A stretch of DNA of 64,000 bases from Diphasiastrum complanatum (GCA_029204225.1 CM055097.1:63857662-63921661), one strand, 5' to 3'; counted from the stretch's first letter, positions 49,601 through 58,890 are shown. Translations and numbers: made by a program. Notes: generated by a model not told the origin, from the letters alone.

Positions 49601-52600
49601 ACAAAGGTCAAGGACCTATTGGATCAGCTTGCTTCAGTTGGAGAGAAAGTAAGTGACAGGAGTATTGTTCCCATAGTCTTGAACAGCTTGTCATTCAACT
49701 ATCAAGACTATGTGATGTCCCTTTCTGCTAGGGAGAAACTCCCAACCTTTGGGGAGTTATGTGGTCTTCTTTTACAGGAGGAGATGAGAAGGAAGAATCT
49801 TTCTGAAAGGGAAGATAATCCAGAGCTTGCATTTGCTTCTAAGAAGAAGCAAAACTTTCAGAAGAAAGGCAAAGGCAAAAAGAAGAACTCAAAGCAAAGC
49901 TTGGAGCAGCAGGTGTCCAAGTTACAGGTTGGAGAGGAGTCAAGCACCAATTCCTCATCTACACCCAAGAGGAAGGGCAACTGCAACTATTGTGGTAAGT
50001 ATGGGCATTTTGCTTTTGAATGCAGGAAGAAGCAAAGTGATCAGAAGAAGGGAAAGAACCAGCAGAGTCACTTTGTTGACAAAGTTGCAGAGGAGGAGCA
50101 ATCTGGTGTGCTTGAGCTATTCACCGCAGCCCTATCATCTGAATCCACATTTGGTGGATGGTACATTGATTCTGGAGCCTCAAAGCACATGACACCTCAT
50201 AGAGATTGGTTCAGCACCTATGAGGAGACAGAAGATAGCCAGCATGTTTGCCTTGGAGATAATTCTACACGTATGGTGAGGGGCAAAGGTACAGTTGCAA
50301 TACAGCTATCATCAGGTGAGGTGAAGGAAATTAAAAGTGTGCTGCATGTACCAGGGTTGGCTAAGAACTTGTTATCTGTTGGTGCCATTACCAAACAGAA
50401 CATGGTGGTAGAGTTTAATGATTCTAAATGTTTGGTAAAAGACAAAGAGAAGAACTTCAAAGTGGTAGCCAAGGGAATGCAAGAAGGAGGTCTTTACAAG
50501 CTTTTCACAACCATTCCTAGCCAAGAGGCCTTGTCTGCAAGAGATACTAATCGGGACAAGCTTTGGCATGAGAGATATGGTCATTTGAGTTACAAAAGTT
50601 TGCAAGTTTTGAACAGGCACAAAATGGTAGTAGATCTTCCTAGCATTAAGTCTTCTTCAGATACATGTGAGGCTTGTGCATTAGGGAAGCAACAGAGGAA
50701 AAAGTTTCCAAAAGAGAAAGCTACCAGGGCCAAGGGCATTCTTGAACTTGTGCATTCAGATTTATGTGGTCCCATGCAGGTCAAATCAGCAGGGGGGGCA
50801 TACTATTTCATGACCTTCGTAGATGATTTCTCTCGGAAGGTATGGGTCTATTTTCTGAAACTGAAATCTGAAGCGTTCAAATACTTCAAACAGTGGAAAG
50901 CTATGGTGGAAAACCACACAGGAAAGAGGTTAAAGACTCTCAGGTCAGATAAGGGTGGTGAGTATATTTCTGATGAGTTCAAAGATCTTTGCAAAGCATG
51001 TGGGATAGTACTGCTCCACATACACCGCAGCAAAACGGCGTGGCTGAGCGGAAAAACAGGTCTATAGTTGAGTGTGCGAGGAGCATGCTCAAGGCAAAGG
51101 GGTTGCCAAATTCCTTTTGGGCAGAAACGGTAGCAACTGCTGTTTTTCTATTGAATAGAAGTCCAACCAAAGCAGTTGAAGGAATCACGCCAGAAGAGGC
51201 ATATAGTGGCAAGAAGCCCAAAGTGGGCAGCCTTCGAGTATTTGGGTGTACAGCATATGCACATATACCAAAGGACTTGCGGAAGAAACTTGATGCAAAA
51301 TCCGTAAAGTGTGTCTTTCTTGGGTATAGTGAAGGTGAGAAAGCTTATGTGCTATATGATCTCGAAAACAGGAGGAAGATCCTAAGTCGAGATGTCATCT
51401 TTGATGAAGAGCATGCACCCAAGATACAGGAGCAGGAGAAGGAAGGAATTACTGAGTCATACCCTTGATTGATTCCACGGATGAGGATCCTAGTCAAGAG
51501 TCCTGTAAGCCTCAAGTGCAGGAGCAACAACAGGAAATCGAACCTACTAGTTCGAGACCTCTTTTTGGCCAAGTACCAGAAGCAGAAGTTGGGGACAAAC
51601 GGAAGACTAAAACAGTACCATGGGATACGTGGTCACCATCCACATCACCTACTGCTAGGAAGAAGCTACCTAGGTGGTATTGGGAAACAATCAAAGAAGG
51701 TCAAATGATTGAAGAAGGAGAGAGCAGTGAACAGGGTGTCAGAAAATCTCTTAGGTCTCATGAGAGACAAGAGACTAACTTTGCTCTTATGTCCACTATT
51801 CTGAATGCAGATGAGCCACAATTCTTTCACGAAGCCGTGAGAGAAAAGGTATGGCAACATGCCATGCAGGAGGAGTACGACTCCATTGTCAAGAATGACA
51901 CATGGGAGCTCACTACATTGCCAGAAGGGAAGCAACCAATAGGTTGCAAGTGGGTCTATAAGACCAAGTTTCATGCCAATGGAACAGTGGACAAGTACAA
52001 GGCAAGGTTGGTGGCGAAAGGCTATGCTCAGCAAGAGGGGCTAGACTATGATGAGACATTCGCACCTGTTGCTAAAATGACATCTATCAGGACCGTTTTG
52101 GCTATAGCCTCATATTTTGATTGGGATGTCCATCAAATGGATGTCAAGAGTGCCTTTCTCAATGGGCACCTACAGGAGGAGGTTTACATGGAACAACCGC
52201 AGGGATTTGAAATAACAGGCAAGGAGAATCTGGTTTGCAGGCTTAGGAAAGCCTTGTATGGGCTCAAACAGGCGCCAAGGGCTTGGTATAGCCGAATTGA
52301 TGAGTACTTTGCAAGGCAAGGGTTTGAGAAGAGTAAGTCTGATTGCAATCTTTATGTCTTCAGGGAAGGAGAAGACTTTGTGGTTGTTGTGCTCTATGTG
52401 GATGATCTACTCATCACGGGAAGCAATAAGAAGCTTATTGCTTGTGTTAAGAAGAATCTTTCTAATAAGTTTGAAATGAAAGATTTGGGTTTGCTACACT
52501 ATTGCCTAGGAGTTGAAGTTTGGAAAGGAAAGCGTTGTCTTTTTATCTCACAGGCAAAGTATGCACAGAAATTATTGAAGAAGTTTAACATGCAAGAAAG

Positions 52601-54892
52601 CAAACCAATCAGCACACCCATGGATGCAAGCAACAAGCCATCAAAAGATGATGGTCCAGCATTTGCAGATGAGACGCTCTATCGTCAGTTAGTGGGCAGC
52701 CTGATTTACCTTACTACCACCAGGCCAAATATTGCTTATGCGGTTGGAATCGCAAGTCAATACATGTGTAAGCCTACCGAAGCACATTGGAAGGCAGCAA
52801 AGCGGATCCTACGATATGTGAGAGGGACAGTGACTTATGGGATTGGATACACGGATGACGGGAACCTTCAGCTGGAAGGCTATTCAGATTCTGATTGGGC
52901 AGGTGATAGAGACGATCGGAGATCGACGACAGGCTATTGCTTCAGCCTAGGTTCAAGGGCTATATCGTGGTGCAGTAAGAAGCAGCCTACTATTGCTCTA
53001 TCGTCTACCGAAGCTGAGTACAGGGCGACTACGAGGTCCGCCTGTGAAGCCATTTGGTTACGCCGTCTACTTGAGGACATGCAGATTGCTCAAGTAAGAC
53101 CTACATTGTTACATTGTGATAACCAAAGCTGCATTCAGCTTGCAAGGAATCCAGTCTATCATGCACGGATATAGAGGTGGACCAGCATTTTATACGAGAG
53201 AAAGTGCACAGTGGGGAGATCGAGCTAGTTTATTGCGACACCAACGACCAGACAGCTGATATTTTTACTAAACCACTTAGTAAAGATAAGTTTGAAAAGT
53301 TCAGAACTTTGTTGGGTGTCAGTTTGAATAAAATTGCCATTAAGGGGGGGTGTTGAAGAGTAATGCCTATTTTACCCCTTTTGGCTAAGCATTAGTTAAG
53401 TTGTACATAACTCATGGGGCATGTTTTAATTAAATGCATGACCCCCCCTTTTGTTAAGTTATGTAAATTAGTGCAAGTGGCCCACTTGGCCAAGTAGCTC
53501 ACTCCCATGGTTGACACCTAGACTTTCCATGCATGTAAAGGAGGTGCTTGCCTCACAAGGGATTTGGAGGACCCACGCCCTCCTCTCTCTCTCTAGCAAT
53601 TCATTTCTTCTTGAGACTTTTGAGTTTGTGAGATGCTCATGCAATTCTCCTTGTGTGTGATATTTCCATACCCAATTTTCTCAAGCTTTCATAGTTGATC
53701 TAGCATCTGAGTTAAGATACTCCATAGCTAGGTCTTGTAATTCTTCAGTGACCCCATAAGATAATCCGTGACACTATGACCTCCACTGTGAGGATGACAA
53801 TTATATCTGCCAAAGTTCGACCAACAAGTTAAGCCATTGTAAATGGCTAACTCATGGGCTTCGCCAAACTGCAGTAAGTACTCACCACATGGGGCAATAG
53901 GCCCCATAGTCCTCGGATATCCTGGTAACTCCTAGCCCATCACTATCAAGGGCATAAACACGTAGTTGATCGGTAATATCATGGAACTCTGACTGTCGTG
54001 AAGTTGTCCTTGCATTAAAATCCCCAATGAGAAAAATATGCCCACGCTCTACAAATCTGACAATATCCAATGAGAGATCAAGATACAGTGAACCAATGCC
54101 ATCAACGAAAGAAGACGACTTTGTGGAAAAGTAACATGCAGCAACAAAGAGGTCCCTATCCAAACCGATACGTTGTCCAACAATGCGGATCCAAATATAG
54201 CGTGCCTGCTTGTCGTGTCTGATGAACTCAATGATCGAGTGAACAGACTCCTTGTATAAACAAGCAAACCCCTAGAACCACACCAGTCGCTGATCTAGTC
54301 TCAAGTCTGTATATTGAATCCCACCTATATCCTGGGAAAGTGGGTAGTCCTCGCTCCTGACTTTCATGAGTCTCCATGAAAAGCAACAAATCTCGTCCAG
54401 TAATGAAATCAATCACGTCACCTGGTGGAGGATGAGTGTATATCATCACAATTCCATACTCCGATCTGGAGATGGTGTGATGGGGCCCCGGGATACTCCC
54501 AAACCCGGGGACCTCAAATCTCTAGCACTGGATACTATGAGGTGTTATCAATATATTGCACACATCCATCACAATAGATCACCAATCAGCTAGATTCCCG
54601 TGCTTCCTGGAAGGCTTTATGCCTTTCCTCAACCTGGATGTATGTAAGATCATCATCCATATATATGGTTGTACCCCGTAGCTTGAATCTGCAATGCAAA
54701 GTCTCTCAGCAACTCTCAAAGGGAAGCAAAGCTAATAAACAATGTCGTTGTATCTCTGGTGGTTCTCCAAGCTGTATCCACCCCATCTATTTTGTGCCCT
54801 AATGTGGTTTCAAGGAAACGTTTGGACTCCGCAATGGCATTCTACGTATCTAGAATCCCCCGAACCCTAATGTTGTGGGCTTTTGTGTGTGT

Positions 54893-54955
<63 letters not shown>

Positions 54956-57619
54956 TAAGCTTGAACTTTGATGATTTAGAGTTAATGGTTGTTAGAGGTT
55001 AAGGTTTCATCTAAAGCTTGCCCAACACTCTGTGAATAGACATTGCTCTCTTAGGATTGAACTACTATGTGAAAGAAAGCAGAAACCACTTCTTAACCTA
55101 TTTGCTTTGTCTTTGCTTGGATCTTGGAAAATAGAGCTTGAAGGTGGATGACGAAAATCCCCTACAAAAATCAGGACTCACTACTCACTGCCAAGATTGA
55201 CAAGTCACAATAAATCACCGTGCATGTCGGCAACTACTCATGTAGGTATTGTCACAATACTTGCATGTCCACCTCTTAGTGTCAGAGGTGCCATATCAAT
55301 CACATGATCCCAAGAGGGTCTCTTGCCCTCACCATCTCTCACTAATCAAAGACCCTATACTGTTAAGAGAAAAAACCCAATTTCTTTATGGAAGCACCTA
55401 AAGGCTAATTCCTAAAGTCTCTCTCCTTTCCACTCTAATCTCCTCCTCTCCTCTCAAACTCTTTCAATATTCGCCAAACAAGAGAGTAAAAAAAACCAAA
55501 ATTGGCTATATTTCTGCTTGTTCGGCTTTTTTTCATGAGGTCTAATGCCTTTCGAACCATTCCAAAGCAGAATCATGATTCGATGACCATCAAATTGGCG
55601 ATTCATGAAACATTGCGTTCATTGTATAATTGGATGGATTTTTGGTAGGATCTTTGTGAGAATACACTTGATCCAAAACAACAAACACATCAAGCTGATA
55701 AACAAAAGGTTCATCTATACAAGATGAGAGCCAAACGTTCTTCCATACGAAAATAGTATCACCATACATGTCATGGGCTACAAGATGTTTCAATTGATCA
55801 AAGGTTATCTGAATGATACAGAAGTTCTTCTAGTTGTAGCAGACTAGTAGAGGTTCACAAAAAAAGACTAGTTGAGGTTCATGTTTTGTGTGATGAATCA
55901 TGAAGCATGCTCATGCACAAATGAAGAGACAGATCTATTCAATGAGTCACAAAATTGGATGTCTACAGGTGAGATGACGCAAAGGTTACACAATCAAGAA
56001 AGTTTACTTGTTCACAAGATACTATGTTTATCATGAGGTGCATACTACTACCATGAGGATAGACTAAATGACTCAAATCCACATTTACATATTATAGTAT
56101 ACGTTTGAGAAACTTAGAGCTATGCAACTTTCTAGCTTTTTGAACATGTTCTTGAAAACATATAAAAGCATAATGAGTCCAACGTACACCATACTACTAA
56201 TTCATATGTTATAGATGACATAGATTACTAGGGTGGTATGGATTGGGCTAAGAGGCATAGAAAAAATAAGAGCATAAAACTAGCCAATACTTGGATAAAA
56301 ATTTATTAAAGATTTGCTTGTCCGTTAAGGTGACAAAAAAATATCCAAAAGCACAAATTTAATTCGATAAGTCAATGACGCCATTAGCTAAATCTTAGAG
56401 AAAGCATACATGCAGCAAACAAGTCTAAGGATCAATAAATAAACAATAATATAGAGATCCAAATCAAATTCTTAGCCAGCAATCACTATTATTTCTCATC
56501 AGTACCCAAGCATAACTCCCTATTTGGCTCTTAAGAAAATCCGGATACTCTTGTAGACCCAATGCTGACTAAGAAGCAAATGAAAACAAATAAGAAAATT
56601 AACAACAAAATAAGAAAACAGAAAACACTAAAAGCAAAATTAGGGACCATGATAATATGTGAACAAGAGCTGCCAAGACATGAAAAGAATATCTAGAAAC
56701 AATTGTAGGTTCATCGTACAATTGTTTCCCATTGCGATATCCTATGTGATATTGATGATAGCGTACAATTGTTTCCCATTGCAATATCTTATGTGATATT
56801 GATGATAGCGACAACTTTGCATAGATCATGCAAATGTTCTGAAATAATTTATTGCATTCGAGTACTTAAGAAACACATTAAGTACAGGAGGATGGCCTCG
56901 GCAGTGTGAATTACGATAACTGAGTTTCCTGCTTAAGTATCACTTTCATCCTTTGTGTTGCTTACCTGAATGCAGCTTTCTCTCATTGTTCAAGCTATAC
57001 ATGGCCTTCCTTGTCAGTTTCTGTTATTGTATATAATATATCTGCTTTTTTTTCAAGGACTTGCAAAAATTGGTTTTGCGAACATCTCTATGGCATTATG
57101 AAATTAGCATCACACAGCATGTAAGGTTCCTTTTATTGAAATCTATCGGGCTAACAATTGCTTGCGGAAGATGGGATGGGAAGCCCCCACCTTAGATCCT
57201 TCCTGAAATGAATCTTCTAGATGTTTTCTTGTTTCCCTGAACATACTAGCCAATGCACACATAATAAACGTTGATGCATTCGCCGACTTAGAAGAAGTTG
57301 TCAAGAATATAAGTACCTTTTTATCAGACCACACAAAAGATGTAGGTGGCTTCTCCTCAGCTCCTGCCGATCCCCCACTGTGGCCAGAATATACAGGCGA
57401 AGAAGAGGCCCGTGTCGGAACCCCACTACAACTGCCATGCTTAAAACCAAGGGTTCTTCTGTACTTTACCAAACCCTGTGAATTCCTCCAGCCGCCAAGC
57501 ACACTGGACTTCCCACATCCAACAGCGTCATACTGTGAAGATGAAAGCGAATGAAAAGCAACGAGTCCATCTTTCCACCTCCGGCTCAACGTAAAGGGAG
57601 CACAATTTGCACTCAACAT
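32887..57619 (-). CDS. NDC1: Type II NAD(P)H:quinone oxidoreductase, NDC1-like, ten exons
   Basis: Non-proton-pumping flavoenzyme that passes electrons from NAD(P)H via FAD to plastoquinone. In Arabidopsis NDC1 is dual-targeted to chloroplast and mitochondrion and affects prenylquinone metabolism (family knowledge). Exons in transcript order: 57619-57317, 40167-40072, 35731-35665, 35411-35234, 34849-34756, 34650-34435, 34230-33871, 33588-33512, 33405-33302, 33038-32887. They sum to 1647 bp, i.e. 548 residues; I recall about 519 for Arabidopsis. All phases match and every intron is GT..AG. Motifs: Ser/Arg-rich transit-like N-terminus (1-~75), FAD-binding GGGFGG (109-114), NAD(P)H-binding GAGYSG (273-278), LWTVG.KPL, and [12 protein letters not shown] (GD near 420). 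The C-terminus [18 protein letters not shown] is the conserved tail. No stop or frameshift interrupts the exons. Intron 1 is about 17.1 kb and full of TEs. Confidence 0.93.
33302..33405 (-). CDS. NDC1: NDC1 exon 9
   Basis: 104 bp between GTTATGCAG and GTAGAAGT. Encodes [17 protein letters not shown] and the following FIEGFTLDG, characteristic of the NDC1 C-terminal half. Confidence 0.92.
33512..33588 (-). CDS. NDC1: NDC1 exon 8
   Basis: 77 bp between TTTTTGTAG and GTGCGTGG. Encodes [17 protein letters not shown] and NNRPLLPFR. Confidence 0.92.
33871..34230 (-). CDS. NDC1: NDC1 exon 7
   Basis: 360 bp, in phase. The acceptor is GTAACAG before GTTCTTTCTTCC; a closer AG would break the frame. 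Encodes [40 protein letters not shown] and the FAD-ribityl-binding AIGDSAS motif. Donor GTATGAAT. Confidence 0.92.
34435..34650 (-). CDS. NDC1: NDC1 exon 6
   Basis: 216 bp between TTGCGCAG and GTATGTAT. Contains the second Rossmann motif [15 protein letters not shown] that binds NAD(P)H. Confidence 0.92.
34756..34849 (-). CDS. NDC1: NDC1 exon 5
   Basis: 94 bp. The acceptor is GGGATCAG, chosen because TG from exon 4 plus its first G gives the conserved Trp of [11 protein letters not shown]; an upstream AG would break the frame. Donor GTTGGTGC. Confidence 0.9.
35234..35411 (-). CDS. NDC1: NDC1 exon 4
   Basis: 178 bp. Encodes [15 protein letters not shown] and [16 protein letters not shown]. 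Acceptor GCACTGCAG, donor GTAAGGGC. Confidence 0.9.
35469..35511. repeat. (GA)n microsatellite in intron 3
   Basis: Perfect run of about 21 GA units about 60 bp upstream, in gene direction, of the exon 4 acceptor. Confidence 0.95.
35665..35731 (-). CDS. NDC1: NDC1 exon 3
   Basis: 67 bp between TTTATGCAG and GTGACACT. Encodes [20 protein letters not shown], the segment following the first Rossmann fold. Confidence 0.92.
36190..36590 (+). repeat. Possible Copia 5' LTR end with primer site
   Basis: The sequence has a TATA-like ACTATAAATACGCACG near 36345 and reaches TGGTATTAGAGC near 36571, one mismatch from the standard primer site. Downstream sequence faintly resembles a gag start (VEGRNYKS). 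No second LTR was found, and the left limit is a guess. Confidence 0.4.
37394..38540 (+). mobile_element. L1-type LINE fragment split by a solo LTR
   Basis: The frame 37399-37683 reads [17 protein letters not shown] and [16 protein letters not shown], a pattern common in the region before the endonuclease of plant L1 LINEs. Beyond the solo LTR the sequence continues (HTHLP..., then LAIYNGL..., CHPHSGG-like) and is collinear with the reverse complement of 48240-48356 and 53748-54530. It stops near the CT-rich tract. Confidence 0.7.
37766..38165 (-). mobile_element. Solo LTR of the young Copia family, target duplication CTGTG
   Basis: 400 bp, reverse orientation, matching the 397-bp LTRs of the element at 48357-53747. 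CTGTG is at 37761-37765 and again at 38166-38170. The flanks join to give the uninterrupted LINE sequence seen near 54450. It arose by recombination between LTRs after insertion in intron 2. Confidence 0.95.
38640..38860. repeat. CT-rich low-complexity tract
   Basis: Repeated CTTCCTCTT-type pyrimidine runs. The frames across it are low-complexity artefacts. Confidence 0.85.
39416..39660. repeat. GC-rich inverted-repeat island
   Basis: In an AT-rich intron this ~245-bp stretch is packed with GTCCGGACC/CGGACGCGG-like words facing each other (for example CCGCGTCCGCATCCGGACC near 39435 and ACCGGACGCGGATGCG near 39601). The two halves flank AT-rich spacers. It could fold as a long hairpin. It looks like a small MITE-like element beside a TA microsatellite. 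Confidence 0.6.
39664..39736. repeat. Compound (TA)n(GA)n microsatellite
   Basis: About 23 TA units followed directly by about 13 GA units. Confidence 0.95.
40072..40167 (-). CDS. NDC1: NDC1 exon 2 (FAD-binding motif)
   Basis: 96 bp between TCATTCAG and GTAAGACC. Encodes [20 protein letters not shown], the first Rossmann dinucleotide motif, and ends PPGKQPQ. It is isolated by introns of about 17.1 and 4.3 kb, yet joins exons 1 and 3 in phase. Confidence 0.95.
40960..41770 (-). pseudogene. hAT transposase fragment (DUF659-like)
   Basis: Across several frames the minus strand reads [18 protein letters not shown], then [19 protein letters not shown] and [13 protein letters not shown]. Next comes [15 protein letters not shown]. 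This matches the D-G-W-T..P.IN and TDNA.NC..A...L core of plant hAT proteins with DUF659. Only the central part is present, frameshifted, with no terminal repeats seen. Confidence 0.8.
42260..43260 (+). other. Possible 3' end of an unidentified LTR element
   Basis: A plus-strand frame of 177 codons (42260-42793) overlaps a second of 114 codons; neither product is recognised. A purine tract GGTGGGGGA at 43211-43219 is followed by TGTAGGACAATTGG, which looks like a PPT/LTR junction. No second LTR was found. Confidence 0.35.
43607..43637. repeat. (CA)n microsatellite
   Basis: About 14 CA units with one CG interruption. Confidence 0.95.
43900..45238 (-). pseudogene. L1-type LINE RT C-terminal part
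   Basis: The minus strand reads [21 protein letters not shown] (YTDD replacing the usual YADD), then [19 protein letters not shown] and [17 protein letters not shown] thumb and downstream sequence follow in shifting frames (44888-44439 open, 149 codons). It is probably the same LINE whose endonuclease lies at 53748-54530, now separated by a Gypsy remnant and a Copia. Confidence 0.78.
45239..45675 (-). repeat. Probable Gypsy 3' LTR
   Basis: The minus strand shows a purine tract GTTGGGGGAGGGAA followed by TGTTATGTACCATAACGG, a good PPT/LTR junction at 45675. The far end is placed at the last CACA before LINE sequence resumes and is uncertain. The 164-codon frame here is taken as LTR sequence. 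Confidence 0.55.
46234..46590 (-). pseudogene. Gypsy integrase core fragment
   Basis: 118 codons open with the second catalytic Asp in [10 protein letters not shown] and the catalytic Glu region in [17 protein letters not shown]. The first Asp lies upstream in another frame or is lost. Confidence 0.85.
47227..48218 (-). pseudogene. Gypsy RT and RNase H fragments
   Basis: Three frames (48218-47907, 47824-47615, 47502-47227) carry the RT palm start, RT connection and RNase H in correct order. Frameshifts separate them, and the RT catalytic aspartates are absent from the open frames. Confidence 0.85.
48241..48356 (-). pseudogene. L1-type LINE endonuclease region, downstream piece
   Basis: Continues the LINE sequence of 53748-54530 once the Copia is removed, and is collinear with plus-strand 38430-38530. 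It is cut at about 48240 by the Gypsy remnant. Confidence 0.7.
48357..48753 (+). repeat. 5' LTR of the young Copia
   Basis: Starts TGTTGAAGAGTAATGCC and ends TTGTAATTCTTCA. It contains a TCTCTCTC run and is followed at once by the primer site. Confidence 0.97.
48754..48765 (+). other. Primer-binding site (initiator Met tRNA)
   Basis: TGGTATCAGAGC directly after the LTR, the standard plant Copia site. Confidence 0.95.
49223..51067 (+). pseudogene. Copia gag-protease-integrase (first frame)
   Basis: 614 codons from [20 protein letters not shown]. Gag UBN2 domain ~40-190, zinc knuckle [14 protein letters not shown] near residue 254, protease [11 protein letters not shown] near 313-323. Pre-integrase zinc region [23 protein letters not shown] from about 445. 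Integrase with VHSDLCGPM near 510, [13 protein letters not shown] near 532 and LRSDKGGEY near 575. The frame is lost near 51010, where a few bases appear deleted; [14 protein letters not shown] continues in another frame. The ATG was chosen as the first Met ahead of the conserved gag start. Confidence 0.93.
50989..51468 (+). pseudogene. Copia integrase, second frame
   Basis: Continues the integrase from [17 protein letters not shown] (catalytic Glu region ..E..NRSIVE) through [17 protein letters not shown] and VKCVFLGYS. The frame ends just after [10 protein letters not shown], where a second small indel near 51465 moves coding to the RT frame. Confidence 0.92.
51465..53174 (+). pseudogene. 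Copia RT-RNase H (third frame)
   Basis: 569 codons. RT has [39 protein letters not shown] (first Asp), [12 protein letters not shown] and [14 protein letters not shown] (catalytic DD near residue 311). RNase H has [18 protein letters not shown] and [12 protein letters not shown]. At YHAR the frame is lost by an apparent 7-bp deletion near 53168. The expected tail ([23 protein letters not shown]) is still visible in another frame to about 53330. Confidence 0.93.
53342..53350 (+). other. Polypurine tract of the young Copia
   Basis: AAGGGGGGG immediately before the 3' LTR. Confidence 0.92.
53351..53747 (+). repeat. 3' LTR of the young Copia
   Basis: 397 bp, same length as the 5' LTR, two visible substitutions. 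Confidence 0.97.
53748..54530 (-). pseudogene. L1-type LINE AP-endonuclease fragment
   Basis: The minus strand reads [36 protein letters not shown] and [14 protein letters not shown]. The GDFN block is the conserved core of LINE AP-type endonucleases. The outer part (54530-54450) matches plus-strand 37680-37765 of the other LINE copy. Frames shift at least twice. Confidence 0.85.
54883..54954. repeat. Compound (GT)n(GA)n microsatellite
   Basis: About 26 GT units with one CT interruption, then about 8 GA units. Confidence 0.95.
54956..57316. other. Intron 1 of NDC1, part next to exon 1; no gene seen
   Basis: AT-rich sequence without recognised coding. It contains the 47-bp tandem repeat at 56716-56809. 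Confidence 0.55.
56716..56809. repeat. 47-bp tandem repeat, two copies
   Basis: GTACAATTGTTTCCCATTGC...GATGATAGC twice, with two differences. Confidence 0.95.
57317..57619 (-). CDS. NDC1: NDC1 exon 1 (organelle transit region)
   Basis: 101 codons from [18 protein letters not shown] to [11 protein letters not shown], then donor GTACTTAT. It joins exon 2 in phase to give [15 protein letters not shown], as in other NDC1 proteins. Residues 1-~75 are rich in Ser, Arg and Gly with few acids, as expected of a plastid or mitochondrial presequence. An in-frame Met 20 codons upstream (57679) would add MCVVCSCVLCWIWIGPLASS. I prefer 57619 because the upstream part is Cys/Trp-rich, and that start lies between two copies of a 20-bp direct repeat. 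Confidence 0.85.
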
Positions 57620-58229
57620 TGAGGACGCCAGCGGCCCTATCCAGATCCAACATAAAACACAAGAACAAACCACACACACTTTATGTCATAAAACACAAGA
57701 ACAAACAAATTACTCCATTTCCGCCAAAAAAAACACGATACAAAGGTGGTATGCAAAGGCTTACAGAAGTACCATAGATGTAAGATAAATTTGTAGATGC
57801 TGAAAAACTGATAGGCCAAACTGTCCGCATGATTCTTTCGCTTTCCTTGATGCGCCACGGCTTCTGATTTCAATGCCAGATCCAGCCCTAAAGCTTGAGA
57901 TAATCCTTCAGGATCGAAGCATTTGCCCTACCATTTTGCTCTGCCAAAAGCTTCCTGGCTGACAAAAAGATAAACAGATCGGAGAGATGGGGTTGGCGAC
58001 GCGGGATGTTGTGCGAGCGACCGCTTGGATTTTTGCCAGGTGGCATGCCACCGCGTTTCACTGGTTGATCGGACAAACGTGGCAGAATCCGAACGCTTCT
58101 GGCTAAATCCAACGGTGGCGAGGTTCAAATCGAGTGTTCCATTGATACGAGAGGGCTGAACAATGGGATATTATTGGAGATGGGCAATGGATCGTGGCAC
58201 CCTTTTATCCTTCAAATCTTGTGTTACAA
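57620..58229 (-). promoter_or_regulatory. NDC1 5' flank
   Basis: Holds the presumed leader and promoter. A 20-bp direct repeat (CATAAAACACAAGAACAAAC) is at 57651-57670 and 57687-57706. About 57900-58130 is less AT-rich than its surroundings. No TATA box could be assigned with confidence. Confidence 0.4.
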
Positions 58230-58890
58230 AACAAGCCTCAATAAACTTCATGTTTTCATTTGTACAAGATGGAAAGAAGTACCAAGGAATGCATGTAGAA
58301 AGTATAACAAAGCAAAAATCTCCCAACGTACCTATTGAAAGCCTACTAAGATAGTTGCAAGTCGTGCAGGAAGTTGAGAGAGAGCCGTTCCTAAAACAAC
58401 AACACGTCAAAGCACTGCAAGTGCTTGAATGCATTATAAAGTGGTACAAACTCTTTGGTGATAGTAAGGCATAATGATAGATAAAGGTAATGCACCATGT
58501 CCTTGGAGCTTCACTGCAAATCCTACACAGGTTGATAGGAAATCATCTAATTTCATATGCAGGCACCCATAAAGTTTTCAAAGCAAAAGGAATAAAACCT
58601 TTTCCATGAGTGCGATGACAATAATCTTAAGTTGCATGAGAAGCAGCAGCACCTTGGGTAGTGGAAGCTCGAGAAAGGAGGTCTAGTCGTAAAGGATCAA
58701 CAATCACAACATCCCCAAGGGTGCGAACCTCCTCGCGTGAGAGAACAATGTCAACCTAACAATGAGATGATTGTGAATCAGACACAGGCAACATGTGAGT
58801 TTGTTTCCGAACAACATGAAAGCCGCATTCATATGCAATAGATGCAAGTACATTACGAATAGAATCATGGGTCGCAGTGCGATTCCATCA
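58230..58890 (-). mobile_element. 3' fragment of the R2-like LINE
   Basis: On the minus strand this stretch is collinear with plus-strand 30930-31640. Shared blocks include ATGCGGCTTTCATGTTGT, CCTTGGGGATGTTGT, TGCAGTGAAGCTCCAAGGAC and CTTTCTACATGCATTCCTT. It covers the nuclease end and 3' UTR with indels and stops. It lies about 0.6 kb upstream of the NDC1 start. Confidence 0.88.

Larger units (their letters stand above)
48357..53747 (+). mobile_element. Young full-length Copia retrotransposon, target duplication GTGAC
   Basis: Two 397-bp LTRs, PBS, gag-pol and PPT are all in place. GTGAC is found at 48352-48356 and 53748-53752. The LTRs differ at only two bases that I can see, both near 48677/53671. 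Orientation is opposite to NDC1, in whose first intron it lies. gag-pol carries three frame lesions, so this copy is probably not autonomous despite its youth. Confidence 0.97.

Noticed and set aside
57143-57679. Whole 178-codon frame as a separate gene
   Set aside because: Coding resemblance to NDC1 stops at ...WSDKK, where a GT donor follows; the rest is intron read-through.
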